This document shows positions 1 through 12,100 of a stretch of 64,000 bases of DNA, piece after piece. Source of the stretch: Serilophus lunatus (taxonomy: Eukaryota; Chordata; Aves; Passeriformes; Eurylaimidae); the NCBI GenBank assembly GCA_013399895.1, contig VXBA01003720.1:347467-411466 (forward strand). The letters are read 5' to 3'. Below the pieces are notes generated by a model. That model saw only the letters and a list, made by a program, of their open reading frames with translations. It made no database searches and was not told the DNA's origin. Every line of letters begins with the position of its first letter. Position 1 is the first letter of the stretch. The position numbers and the translations under genes are program-made.

Positions 1-296
1 CGGATCCCGCGGGGCGAGGGGAGAGCTCAGGCCGGGAGCGCCGGGCCGGGGCGGTGTCCCCGCTCCTCTCCTCGCAGCCCGGGGCTGCCGGCGGCCTGTG
101 CGCACCCACCCGGGGGGACGCGCTCCCGTGGGAAGCGCCCCGGCTCCCGCAGGGGGTGTCCCGTACCCCCGGCCCCGCCCGGGCCCTCCGCGGGGGTCAC
201 GGAGCGGGGGGAAGGCCTGGCATCGCCGCAGGCTCTGTGCGGCCCCGCGGGGGATGTAGGTCAGGACCGACCACCCCGATGCGGTAAATTGTGCGA
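1..296. promoter_or_regulatory. CpG island, probable promoter or first-exon region, cut by window edge
   Basis: The first ~290 bases are extremely GC-rich and dense in CpG, then composition drops abruptly to ordinary AT-rich DNA after about 290. Sp1-type GC boxes are visible near 49-55 (GGGGCGG) and 173-180 (CCCCGCCC). CpG islands of this kind in vertebrates usually mark a promoter and first exon. The strand cannot be decided. A possible plus-strand splice donor sits at 296/297 (GATGCG then GTAAAT), and the 77-codon open frame at 54-287 shows no recognisable protein. The island continues left of the window, so its true size is unknown. Confidence 0.82.
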
Positions 297-2002
297 AGAT
301 CCCTGTTTTCACTGTAGTGTGGGAGCACCGGGGAGGCAGCCCTCTACCCACTTCATATGTTAGGAAAAGCGTTACCAAACTGATGCAACTGGATTTTTGT
401 GTTGAATTTATCGACCCTCAGTCCACGTATGTTACAGTATTGGCGCAAGTACAGCGAGTGCTGATACACAAAACATCATGCAAATAACCCCCTAGAATTC
501 AATGAGACTGTCAATGATAAAAGCTAAACCCGTGCACAGATATGTACAGGATCAAGGCCGACATCAAGATAAACAATGGCATTTCTACCTTAATTCTGTT
601 TTGGATCATAATGTAAAAAAAAGCATACCGTGCTTTGCCAGGTTTCTGTCAATAGTTTCACATGTGTGCTTTCTTCTCAGGTTTGGTTTTGAACCTCCAA
701 GCTAAATTTGGGATTACTGAATTCAGTAGGTTGCACAACACTATTATAGAAACATTAGTATTACAATAACATAACTGTTAACATAAACATGTTTTGGAGA
801 TGAAAGAACAGCTTTTAAGCCAGGAGACTAGTTTCTTAATGCCACCACCTTGTTGTACAGCACAAGTGTGTGATGAGCCTGGGTGTCACGTCATTGATGT
901 GAATGTCACCCAGAATGTCACCCACATCACCCAGGGAAACTGCATTTTGCTGTTCTAATAAGTAAACTTTTTTTTATGACTATTCATGTATGTGCCACAA
1001 ACAAACCAAAAGTGACATGCTATTTTGGGTAGAGAATGAACTTCTGAACAACTTTCATTGTTCAATCTGAAAAACCAAACAATTCGTCATACTGAGTGAC
1101 AAATATAAAGGCAATACTTTTAGACTGAAAACAATAATCAATGTTATTCACCTTTAGCATTGCTAAATAAGCATTTGGGTAGTCTGACTTTTATACCCAT
1201 TTATAAACATTTTGTTTCATGGTGTTTCATTTCACACTTTAATGGTCTGAGTTTCTTTTTCAAAAGCTAAGTTTTTTTCCATTTTCCCAAAGAGAAGTCA
1301 ATTCAGCTGATACTCAACAAAATTCAAGTAAACTCAGCACCTGTCATTGTCATTGCATCTACATCAACCAGTCTCTCTGTCCATTAGGAAATTACAGTTT
1401 ACATGCAAATTAACTAGTATTTATAGGACAAGATGCCTGTATAGTTCAACAGAGCTAGGCAATGGGAAAAAAGTACATTTTATTTAGACTGGCTGGCTTA
1501 GTATAACTACCTAACTAGCACTCACAATGTATGAATATTCTGATTTAAATTTCGTCAATTAAAAAAATCTAGTTTGCCCTCTGTTGAGGAGCTCATTACT
1601 CAGTCAGTAGTAGCTGTGTCTGCAACTTCCTCATTTATTTTCTTACAGAAAGTGAAAGCAGTTAATGTTTTAATGTTCTAAAATAACCTCTGAAGCCACT
1701 GAAGAGGGTGTACTCTCAAGTATGTGTTCATACATTTGCTACTTTTGGTCTTGACTCAATACGTTTTTCTGCTACGGTGAGGCCTGTGTCCCATAGTTGC
1801 ACCGGCTTAATTACAGTGATGCCCTGAGCTCATTTAATGCAAGGACTGCTAATTGAGTGTGGACACTCCTAATCCATTTTGAACCATATAAGGTACAGTC
1901 TTGCCCCCTTGTGTAGGTCTTTGTCTACAGAGAGATATGTTTGTTATTTTTAATCTCATTTAATCAATGGTCTCTTTTTTTTTCCTTTGACTTACTGCAC
2001 AG
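297..2002. other. AT-rich unique sequence, no gene seen
   Basis: No gene or recognisable transposon is visible. The only structured element is the small GTCACCC cluster at 881-935. The segment ends in a long pyrimidine tract and an AG at 2001-2002 that looks like a splice acceptor. If the CpG island holds a first exon on the plus strand, this would be its first intron. Confidence 0.5.
884..934. repeat. 12-bp tandem GTCACCC repeat next to a CRE-like site
   Basis: AATGTCACCCAG (902-913) is followed directly by AATGTCACCCAC (914-925) and a shorter third copy, ACATCACCCAG (924-934). Just upstream at 884-893 is TGTCACGTCA, whose complement TGACGTGACA resembles a cAMP-response element. The repeat is visible directly. 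A regulatory role is inference only. Confidence 0.55.
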
Positions 2003-2086
2003 GCCAGGCTGATACACATCCATCTTGAACCAGTGTAAGAATGGCTGCTGGAGTCAGTCTGCAAACTTTAGTCTACGGCAGCACAG
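2003..2086 (+). other. Candidate small exon with start codon (speculative)
   Basis: A strong acceptor (T-rich tract from about 1974, then CTGCACAG ending at 2002) precedes 84 bases that end at a good donor, CAG followed by GTGAAT at 2087. All three frames from the acceptor are closed at first, but an ATG at 2041 with A at -3 and G at +4 opens MAAGVSLQTLVYGST and runs into the donor in phase 1. An in-frame TGA at 2026-2028 lies before the ATG. The pattern fits an exon carrying the end of a 5' UTR and the first 15 codons of a gene whose promoter would be the CpG island. I do not recognise the peptide. Such acceptor/donor pairs also arise by chance, so confidence is low. Confidence 0.2.
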
Positions 2087-4138
2087 GTGAATGAACTATG
2101 AAACCTGACGACAGAAAACCTGTCCTGCATGTGATTGTGTGTGCAGGTTCCTGCAGTCAGCAATTCAAGTGGTGCTCTTAAACTGCTCCTGAGAAGTGGG
2201 GCCTTAAAGTGTATGTCCTGGCACACATCCGGTAGCCATTTGGACTTTGGATGAACTGTCTAGTGCTTCTGCTAATGCCCACAGAGGGCTAAAAGCCTAT
2301 GGCATCTGGATGAAAATTTGGGAAGAGGACATCAAGAGAGTAAGGTGTGCTTAGTATGCCCAAATGCTTTATGGACCGCAGTGTTCACTGGAGATTCTCC
2401 ACAGTTTTTCTTTGCTCCAGAGAGTTTATGGGTGTCAAAGTGTCACCAATAGACATGGACAATGCAGTCACAGAAGTGGGAGAAAGGTGAATTGCCCAGA
2501 GTATGTGCAGGGCAGAGTTAGGCTGTTCCGCTTCACCAAAATGTGAAATTAAATTGATCATAGTAAGACCACCATTGTCAGTTGTGAGTGGAGGCAGAGT
2601 ATGACGAATAAGCAACCTTGTAAATAGAAATAAAAAGTTCATTGGAACACAGTAGCAGCCTTTCCTTCTCCCCCCTACATATTGTGCCAGTGTTCTTCAG
2701 GAAAAATGAATACAGTGCAATCACTTAGAGCAGGGGTTGGCAGCTTTCCAGCAGTGGTAAAACAGGCTGTAGTTTTCTTTCTCAGATTAGGATTTAAATC
2801 CCTTGGAAGAAACAGCTTGAACCAGAAGATACTGCCCCTCGATTGCAAGATGTATTTGATCAGCTAAAACAGTGAAATACCTCTTCTGGAAGAGACAAAA
2901 GTTTCCGATTTCTGCTGAACTCACAACTGTGTGAGACGCATGAATATGGAGTTGTAGCTTCTCCCTGATATCTTTCTTGCTGCATTGTATTCAAAAGTCT
3001 CTCAGTTGCTTTCTTTGGAAAGTTGTAGAGTTATAGCACTGCTCAGCATTAATTTTTGCCCTAGAAGAACATAGCATATTGTTTTTCATTAGTATAGCCT
3101 TTTTGATTTTTTAAATATTTCTGAAACAAAAGGATAAAGGTGTGTCAAAGTGTACACCAAAGTTAATACTAAAGATCTCACCATAAAGAGGTATTAAAGC
3201 ATTTTTTTTTCAACAAAAGCACTAAGACCTCACATTTTCTTACTGTATTTTCTCATAGTTCTTAATTATTACACCTAAATTGAGCATAAAATATTTAGAT
3301 TTGTGCAGATTTGGTTAAGTTTGACTTTTGCAAGTTAGTCTCCAATTGCTAGTGAATTTAGGAAAGGTAAGGAAAGGATCAGCTGTTTCCATGGCGCTAT
3401 CCTTATCTATCCTTTCACTCCTACAGGGGATTTCCAGGGATGGCTGCTGGCAAGGGAAGCCCTAGAAGTGCAGCTCAATTACTGTTTTAGTGTTAAAATG
3501 CATCACAAGGTATCCACACAGATGGCTTCTCATCTGCTGGATTTGTAGTTTCCAGGAGGGAATATTGGGAGCAGAAGTATCTTTATCTCAGCCTTTCGTA
3601 TTTTTACTATCAGGAAACCCTTTCTCAGCCTTCTGCTCTAGTGCCTTCAGTGTATGATTTAGTGCTAATTATAACAGAGTATCAAGGGGAAAAAAATGCC
3701 AAGTTTAAAAAGAAGTCTGCCAATTCTGGAAAATAATATGACCCTGAAGAAGAGATAAAATGTAAAATTTTCCAAAAATAAGATGCTTCACATTACTTTA
3801 TAGGAACTAAGAGGACTGCCAGAGTGCTAGTAAATGAGAGGATAAATCAAGAATTAGAGGTATCAGCAGTTCCAAGTATTTCTTCAGACAAAGAGAAGAA
3901 TAATGCTGCAGATGGAAATGTGTTTTCCTGAGGAGAGAAGTATTAGAGAGATACAAGTCAGTGCCAGAGTATGTACTGACTTGCATTCCATAGAAGCATT
4001 ATCCCCAGAGAGATGGGAACTATGGCAGTGGTAACAGAGAAATCCTTCCCATCTTAGTTCTCAAGACTGCAGTCAGCACCGTGCCTGCTGGTGGTCATTG
4101 GGGAGCTTGCTGGTCAGAAGTGCTATTTCTCATTTGAA
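2087..4138. other. Unique sequence, no gene seen
   Basis: No recognisable repeat or coding region. An AATAAA polyadenylation-type hexamer occurs at 2629-2634, so a short non-coding transcript ending there cannot be excluded. The open frames in this stretch are short, overlap on opposite strands, and match nothing I know. Confidence 0.45.
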
Positions 4139-5112
4139 ACTACTGAATCATTGTTTAGGTTGGAAAAGACCTCCAAGATTATAAAGTCGAACTGTTAACC
4201 TAAGCACTGCCATGTTCACAGCTAAACCATGTTCCCAAGTGGTACAATCCACACATGCTTTGAACACTTTCATGGATGATAATACCATCATTTTCCTGGA
4301 CAGCCTGTTACAATACCTGGCCACTCTTTCCATGAAAAAAAGCAACTTCCTAATACCCAATCTAAACCTCCTCTGGTGCAACTTGAGGCCATCTCTCATC
4401 CTATTGCTTGTTACCTGGTAGAAGAGACCAACTCCTTCCTGGTTACAACCTCCTTTCAGGTATTTGTAGAGAGTGGTAAGGTCCTCCCTAAGCCTCCTTT
4501 TCTCCAGGCTAAACAACCTCAGCTTCCTCAGCTGCTCCCCATCAGATTTGTGTTCCAGTCCCTTCACCAGCTCCATTGCCCTTTTCCAGACACGCTCCAG
4601 CACCTCAATGTCTTTCTTGCAGTGTGGGGCCCAAAACGGAACACGGGACTCAAGGTGAGGCCTCACCAGTGCCGAGTCCAGGGGAACAATCACTGCCCTG
4701 GTCCAGCTGGGCACACTATTAGTGATACAGGCCAGGATGCCATTAGCCTTCTTGGTCACCTGGGCACACTGCTGGCTCATATTCAGGTGCTCTCAACCAG
4801 GACCTTTACTGACGAGTGGCTTTCAGACAATCTGCCCCCAGCCTGTGGCTCTGCATGGGGTTGTTGTGACCCAAGTGCAGGACTGCCACTTTACCTTGTT
4901 GAACCTCATACAAGTGACCTAGGCCCATCAATCCAGACTGTCTAGATCCCTCTGCAGAGCCCTCCTACCCTTCAGCAGATTGACACTCCCACCCAATTCT
5001 GGAAACTTAATGAGTGTGCACTCAGTTCCCTCATCCAGACCATTAATAAAAACAATAAACTAAACTGGCCCAAATACTGAGTCCTGGGGAACATCACTTG
5101 TGATCATGTCAA
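4139..5112 (-). mobile_element. CR1 LINE, 5'-truncated 3' fragment (~970 bp)
   Basis: Read on the minus strand this is the 3' fifth of a chicken-repeat-1 non-LTR retrotransposon: the reverse-transcriptase C-terminal half, the post-RT region and the short 3' UTR ending near 4139 (GAATCATTG on the plus strand). It begins inside the RT domain just upstream of the catalytic box, the severe 5' truncation normal for CR1. Decay is clear. A stop interrupts the frame just after the VPQDSVFGPV stretch. The place where the catalytic aspartate pair should be (about 5000) reads KFPELGGSV, so the pair is lost. A one-base deletion near 4790 shifts the frame. The copy cannot be autonomous. Confidence 0.97.
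4148..4780 (-). pseudogene. CR1 ORF2 C-terminal fragment (210 codons, dead)
   Basis: This open frame is the part of the CR1 ORF2 protein that follows the RT catalytic core. Family hallmarks are MSQQCAQVTKKANGILACI at residues 1-19, ALVRPHLESRVPFWAP near 37-52, DIEVLERVWKRAMELVKG near 57-74 and LFSLEKRRLREDLTTLYKYL near 89-108. The ATG is an internal methionine, not a true start: a TGA lies five codons upstream in this frame, created by a one-base loss relative to the family. The end runs past the usual CR1 stop into the 3' UTR. The plus-strand frames over the same bases are antisense shadows. Nothing suggests host use of the fragment. Confidence 0.93.
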
Positions 5113-8100
5113 AAGACAGGCAATGTTTTATTTCAGATGTTGAGGTCTCCTTGACATGACTTTTCCATGTGGCTAACTGATGTCATTATAATGAATATGG
5201 GCTATGTAGGACATTCTCTCCATTAAGTTGCAGTCTCTATTGATAAAACATAAACTTAAGTGTTTAAGATGGTCACAATTAAAAGTTAAGCTGAGAATGA
5301 AGAGTTATTCCAACAGCTTTGTAAAAAATCAGCAGCAAATATATAACCAGCAGCCTGAGGAAAACAATCACAGTAAAGGGTGATTCGTTTCCCTATGACA
5401 GGTCTCAGCTGGGGAAGGGATCAACCTGAGGGGGGCTGGAGGGTGCTGAATTCTATCTAGTTCTTGCTTTCTGATGGTTTTTCAAGATTGACAGTCAGGC
5501 TTATTTCCAAAAATATGCTCTACCCTGAATAAGAGTTAACAAGCCCAGCAAATGAACACTGGCTACATAAGAAGTTGATAGTCTGCCATCCCACTAGAAG
5601 GGTCCAGTGTGTCTGTCCCACTGGGCAGCATGTTGGGAGTATGGCCCCAGCCCTGTTCAAGTGAGTTGCCAGCATGGAGACACGTAAGAGCACTGCTGCT
5701 TGGACAGTCCAATTTAGCCGACTCATTCCCTTATTAGAAGACTGTTAGTGCCTGGAAAAAAGTTTCTGAGCCTGCCAGTGATGCTCTTAGCTACTCATGT
5801 CTCATGCTGGCCCTGCAGCCTGCAGATAATTTCACAGACCCCTGGAGTACTTGTTGTCTGCGGAAATATTTGCTTGAAGAGGAGAGTCAGCTGTTAAGCT
5901 ACTTTGAAAGCTTTTCTGAGATCCTGATCATCACATTGGCAGAGTGTGGTGTATCTGACTGTTCACCCAGTGAAGGCTGAAATCCAAATTGTAAGCCCTG
6001 AGCTGTTGCTTACCTCCTTAGCCAATTCAAGCAGCAATGTGTTGCTAGGCTGATGAGAAGAGGAACTTCCTGTATCAAAGCTGATCTCTGTCTGCAGCCA
6101 GTACACTGAATTGAATTATTTTCTATTGTGGCTTGCATAAACCCAACCACCAGCATTTCTGGGAAACCCCATAGCCATTACCATCACAGGACTGCGACTG
6201 AGCCTTTCCAGCTGAGCAACAACACCCCTGTATCACAGATTCAGTGCTCCGTAATGGAATAACAGAAGCTACTTTTGAGCTCTTACTCACCTTTGTTACA
6301 CAGCCCAGCAAGAAATATAACTATGTGCATATGCCAGCTCAGGACCGTCAGCTGTAGCTGATAGGGTGGTGGTTTATTACAAAACTGGTTCCCTATTCCT
6401 GTCCCATTCAGGACATAAATTCAGACTTTTGTTTACGATGAAGCCAAGCTATTTGTGAAATCTTATGAATCAGAAATTCAGCTGTGAAATTGCATGCTCA
6501 AATATTTGAACCTCTCCCACCTCTTCCCTCTCCAATCCTGCTCATCATTTTCAGTATTCTTAATGGAAGAACTGCTCACATCTGAGATCAGCTGAGCCAT
6601 TCTGCGTGCGGAGATCAACTGACCAAAGCAGTACACTGCTTCCTCAGTCAGATATGTGTCTCAGCAAAAATAAGCAAGATTTTAGATTCAGTGGTCTTCC
6701 ATGCTCCCGTCACCTCCAGCAGAGCCCAAGGTTCCGATTGCAGCCTTGCTCCTTGTCTAGCTTTACTTTTTGCTTGGGTTGGCACTGAAAAAAGTGGCAG
6801 CATCTTCAGAGAAAAAAAAGTAAGAATTTTTTCTCTCTTTCTCCCTCACTCTCTCCCCCTCCCCTCTCTCTCAACTTATCTCTTTCACTCATCCTGCTGT
6901 CTTTTTGAGAACACACACAGAGTGATATAAATATTCTTGCAATATGCAGCAAGTCCTTCTAGTACAAGAGACTAACCTCATTCCTGTGCCTTCTGTGCAA
7001 ACTGCTGTGCCCATGGGGGAGCCCTACAGATTTTGGCACAGGACTGAAACACATAGATCATATATTGCAAAAGTTACAATTACGATTTCTCATCCAGGAT
7101 GTTTCCTATTTCATTATGTGTTGTGATAGCTAGAAATGAAAGCATTAAAACCCCAGTTCTACAACACTTTTTCAGGCAGAAGCTGAGGCAGGTGGTGCAT
7201 GCCTAGGCAGAGGGACAGGCCCACTAAGACAGCCCTGCACATTTAAAAATCTTTTTTTGCTAGGTATGGTCCCAGAAAGCTTATGTTCACAGCAAACCGA
7301 TGGGGTATACACACTTTCCCTTAGAATTATCTACAGTGTAACACTGATTGCCATTGGTACCTGAAAGGATATAGTATCACATACTGGCAAGAGTCGTGTA
7401 TCTCATATATGCAATTATATTTTACTTTTTATATTTTTCCTTTGATGAATTTCCTCAGATGAATTTGAAAGCTAGGGATTCGATTCATCCCACCACCTTT
7501 GCTGTCTGAAAAGGAAGTGCCTGATCCAAGCTGTTCATCCGATCTTCCTACAAGTCAGTGGAGAGAGAAGGGAATTTTTACTCTTTCTACCTCCTCCCAA
7601 GGGTGGGTGTCTCTGATGAGTGCTAGTAGAGGTGAGATGTGTGGGTCTCCTTTGGCTAGAGCTAGCTGGGAGAAATGGTTTACTCAAATGGGAAGCCTAC
7701 ATATTACCAGTTCTGCAGGTTCAAGAGGTATTTACTAAAAAATAGGTTTCTGCACAAATGTAAGGATTTGCTGCTCAGGGCCTGTGTTTGGAAAGTATGC
7801 AAAAAAGTCTCTCTTTTATGCACTAGATGGTAAATCTAGTCATGAAATATTATGTTGGCATAAGGCAATTATAAGTATTCTCTCTATTGCAAGATTTAAT
7901 TTAGTAGGAAGATCTTAGATATTAAATAATGTAGTCTTAATGTATAGTCCTAAAAACAATTTCAGAAATAACCCGTCCCTTCCCAGGGCTGAAAAAATCA
8001 AGAAAACAATTTCTTAGCATGAAATTGTTATTAACTTCTTAAAATGCTAATATCCTCTCTTATTGATTAAGATATATCTGGGGTTTTTTTTTAGTATGAA

Positions 8101-9067
8101 AGCATATTTATTTTAAATTACAAGCTTCAGAGATCAAGGTTTTGGTGTTATAAACACATGGGTGGAGACAATCTTTTCCTGAATACTTACTAACAAAATA
8201 GAGAAGATAGAAATGGAGGTGATGATGAAAAAGAACTGAAGTGACTTGCTGAAAGTCATGTAACAGTCTCCTATCTCAAGCTCCAGTGAGGGAGTAAAGC
8301 TGCTGACTGGGATTTCAGCTGGAGTACCTTACCCTAGTTATCTTGGCCTTTCCAGTTCAAGTGTTTCTTTGGGAGACAAACAGTATGACAAATCACAGTT
8401 TATATTCAAACATGGAACGTCATGAGCAAGAATTTTAATATTTTTAACATTGTTAGAATGGCAAAAGGCTTTGCAAAGTTGTAGTTGCCACATCCTTATT
8501 AGCAATCTTTACTAGCACCCAAGTTAAATAGTAGCTGAAGTATGATGAGTATGATTTTTTTTTAAGTGTATAAATATGAAATAACCTGAGCCATCTTCTT
8601 CAATGGATCAGATATATTCTGGTCCTGTGCCAAATTTCCCACTCAGTCTCCAGTGTTTCTATATTGAGAACATTTATGGACACTTCTCATACTAATCCAG
8701 TGAAAAGACAGTTGGTACTCTAAGCCCTGAAACCAACTGAGGTTTGGTCAGAAAGGAAACCTGACTTCACAAATCCTAATATTGTTTCTAAAAGATCATG
8801 GGCCTTCTTCTATTGGTTCATATTTGTTTAAAAAAATGTAAATGGATTAATTTTGTGACAGCAAGATTTGTGCCAAATCAAGAGCCTAGCTTAATGTCAA
8901 ACCATGTACTGTCCATCCTTTGGCAGTTGACATAAAATCAGGAAAAGCTTTGAGGTAGCTCTGTGGGGGTCAGCAAGCCCTTTTCTGGAGTGAACCAGAG
9001 TATCAATGATCTAGCAGTGTGCATATTTGGCATGAGCCATCGTGACATCACAGCCTGAGGGTAGATA
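5113..9067. other. Unique sequence, no gene seen
   Basis: No recognised transposon or coding exon. The one compositional oddity is the pyrimidine tract at 6827-6872. Short open frames of 60-80 codons occur here without family signatures. Confidence 0.45.
6827..6872 (+). repeat. Polypyrimidine (CT-rich) tract
   Basis: About 46 bases are T or C with a single A interruption near 6848. Such mirror-like pyrimidine tracts are usually degenerate CT microsatellites and can form triplex DNA. It is followed by further pyrimidine-rich sequence up to about 6905. Confidence 0.8.
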
Positions 9068-9168
9068 GCCATATTTTGTTTTGTTTTATTTTGGTTTTTG
9101 TTGTTGTGGAGTTTGGGGTTTTTTGTTTGGTTGGTTTGGGGTGTTTTTTGGGTGGTTGGGGTTTTTTT
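9068..9168 (+). repeat. G/T-rich low-complexity tract with G-runs
   Basis: About 100 bases are almost entirely G and T on the plus strand. G-runs of three or four lie at 9115-9118, 9138-9141, 9150-9152 and 9158-9161, so a long-looped G-quadruplex is conceivable. The open frames on both strands across it are composition artefacts, rich in K, T, N and Q on the minus strand and in V, F, G and W on the plus strand. Confidence 0.8.
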
Positions 9169-12100
9169 ACAACTATTCACATTGCAAACTGATGAAAAGC
9201 TGCTTAGCCCAGGAACCCTGATAATTAGGTCTCTGTGCTCAGCTATCAAAGTTGTGTTGTTTTCAGGGAGGATGAGCTGTGGGAGAGGCCTCACATCTGT
9301 TTACAAAACATTGACTGGCCCTATCCTGAGAGTACAGGCTGTGCGTTGCTCTGGTGCGCAGTGAAGCACCAGGAAGTTTGGCCTTTGCGCTTCTTCCCCC
9401 TTTTCTTGGGTGAAGTGCAAGAGTCAGTCATCATTCATCACCTTTGAGGTACTTGAGGTGGCATTGCTCTCTCCTCTGGTGAAGATGGGGGTTTCACTGT
9501 CCAATTAACCATTAAAGCAATATCTGTAGCTATCACTGATAGTTGTTAAACTACTAGAGCAATAAAAGGAAGTGCAGTATAGGACACTCATTGCTAAAAT
9601 CACCAGTCTGAACTGAGACTGAAACACCAATTGCTGGTCATTAACTGCTGCTAGCTCAACTCTTCATGAGTGAGTTCACATTTACCTGAAGTACTTTTAT
9701 ACAGTCCCTTGCAATTCCCATAGGTGTTCATGAGAAGGATTGATTTGGGTAGACAAGACTCAATGTTATTATTAGTATTATCATTGCTATAGTTGCTAAT
9801 TACCTGCAGAAGATTTGTGTTTAACTGAGCCCACTTTGCACTGTGTTAGGTCAAGACCTGCCCTGGAAAGTTCCCAGAACAATAACCAGCTGCTGTGGAG
9901 CAGAGGATATCAGTTTCCAGTGAAGCCTGGGGCAGATCACTTGAGCCTTGCCCCCAGAAGCAGCTTGTTCTCTCTATGTTTTTCCAGATGGTTGCCCTGT
10001 TGCAAGGGTCCAGACTCAAGTTTTGCTTCCATAATCTGTTGCCATTGCAAATAAAGAAATGCATGATTCTATGAAACTTTTACTAGTTATCAGTAAATAA
10101 ATATCTTATTCAAGTCTACTGTGAAGTAATTACTGTCTTGACCTGAACGTAGTTTCAGTAGAAAATCTTCCTGATGCTATAGACAAAAACTATGTTAGAG
10201 GCAAGGGATTAACCCTAGTGATTATAACATATTTTTCTAAGCTCATCATTGAACATTTTCTGAACTTTAATCATATCTAATGCATTAAAGAATTCATCAT
10301 TTGTAACATATAATTAAAATTGCTGTGGTACAATGTAGCAGTAATTTGTAAAAATTCATCTGAAAAGGGGCAAACAATGATGGTTTTGTTTACAGTGTTA
10401 CCATCAAATATTTTACATTTTATGATGGTTTAGGGGGAAAAAAGCTACTGAACTAGCTTAGAATAATTCCTCATTTGTATTCTCTAAACTGGGCAAACAG
10501 TCTTTCACTTCTTTATAAGAGTCATCTTAGGAGCACTGAGGCTTTACCCACCCACAGCAAGGAAAATAACTAAGAACTGTGTTTTAAGGGTTGTGTCACA
10601 TGCATGTGTGTCATGTGTGTGAATACTGTACTGTTACAGTTCTGTGGAGAGAAACAGAGCAGTTGTGGATCCTACTTTCTAAACCCATCTCCTGGGGTGG
10701 AAATAAAAGCTCACTAGTCATCCTTTCTGCTTCATATCACATGATACTGTTTTTCTTTGGGGTGACTTGAGAAAAAGTGATGCCCAGTTATAATTTTCAC
10801 ACAAACATTCCTTTCTTGAAATTTTGATGTAATAATTAACTGGAAAAATTTGGTAAAACAAAAATATCTTTAAAATACATTCTATTTTCTCTTGTTTGGT
10901 AGATACAGCTGGCATTTGCACTCATCAGTCAACAGAATTGCTTCTGAAGTCCTAGCACTTGTTTATTAGACTGTAAACTTTTCCAGAGGGGATATACCCT
11001 GATTATTGTGTATCAGTGGTGGAAGTACTGGAACCCTACTTCTACACCAAGCCAGAATTGTGGGAGAAATGAAATTCACTTCACATACAAAAGGAACCAA
11101 AATGCCATAACACAACAGAAATGTTAGAGATATTCACTTTCCTATTTCTGTTCTATTGTAGATACATTTCTACTTTGTTTATAGTTTACGTATAAGAATA
11201 TTGTCCTGTTTGCCTTCTCAACAGTGACTTGCAGTAATTTTCTTTTTATATCTTATAAAAGGAACATTTTTCATCCATTGATACTTTTTAAATTGTATAC
11301 TCAGGATTTAATTGTTTTAAGTACACCTTCTGAAATTAAATTCTGATCTTGCATGAAATGTCTGGAGAGCGCCATAACCCAAGACCCTGCTGAACATTCA
11401 CGGCATGACTATGTCCTGGGTGCCAGCACTCACCTGTGTAGTTCTGAGTCTCTCCTGGGCTGGGTAACACACAGCACTGCCTCTGTCATTGGTCCCTTCA
11501 GCAATCCCTCTGGATTCGTGTGTTGGTATAGGTAGTATAGCTCTATAGATATATGGGTCTGTATATCATGGTCTACTTGCATGTGGGATGTTCAAATACA
11601 GCTGTGGTGAACATCTCTGGAGCAGTGATAACTACTGAATATACTGTATTAGTTTAGTTTGTGTTGTCCCAGAATCCAAATCCAGTGGAAAGCCTAATTC
11701 TGAATTAAATACCTTCAACTGAATTTCCTTTTAAACAGCATAAGAAATCTAGCATATAAATCTCTGCTTGGTTTCCCTACTTCATTTTAGTGTTCAGTGG
11801 GGTTTAGGTCAGTAAATTTTTATTGTTCATGGCATCATTCCTCATAATTCCTCCCCCTTCTTCTGGGATTCCCCTCTAGGTTACTCTTTTTACCTCATCA
11901 GGGACCTTTCCCTTTCCCTTTCCTTCTTTATAACTCTAGCCTTTGACAATTTCCTCAGTTGCATTTGGTCCATCAGTGGAAAAGGGCATTCTTGACCATA
12001 AAACCTCTGTCTCTTAGGCTGTTCTCAATGTCTTAGCATTTGACAAGCACTTTACTAGCCTGGACACTTGTTTGGGTCTTTGTTCTGTGTTCCCTGCCTG

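Noticed and set aside
2238..2360. Retroviral-like peptide patch in a ~45-codon open stretch
   Set aside because: A faint His/Cys spacing was noticed, but the stretch is short, closed by stops and frameshifts, and has no supporting neighbours.
4376..4945. 189-codon plus-strand frame as a gene
   Set aside because: It is the antisense of the CR1 ORF2 fragment.
9068..9168. Interstitial telomere repeat
   Set aside because: The tract is G/T-rich but does not contain TTAGGG units.
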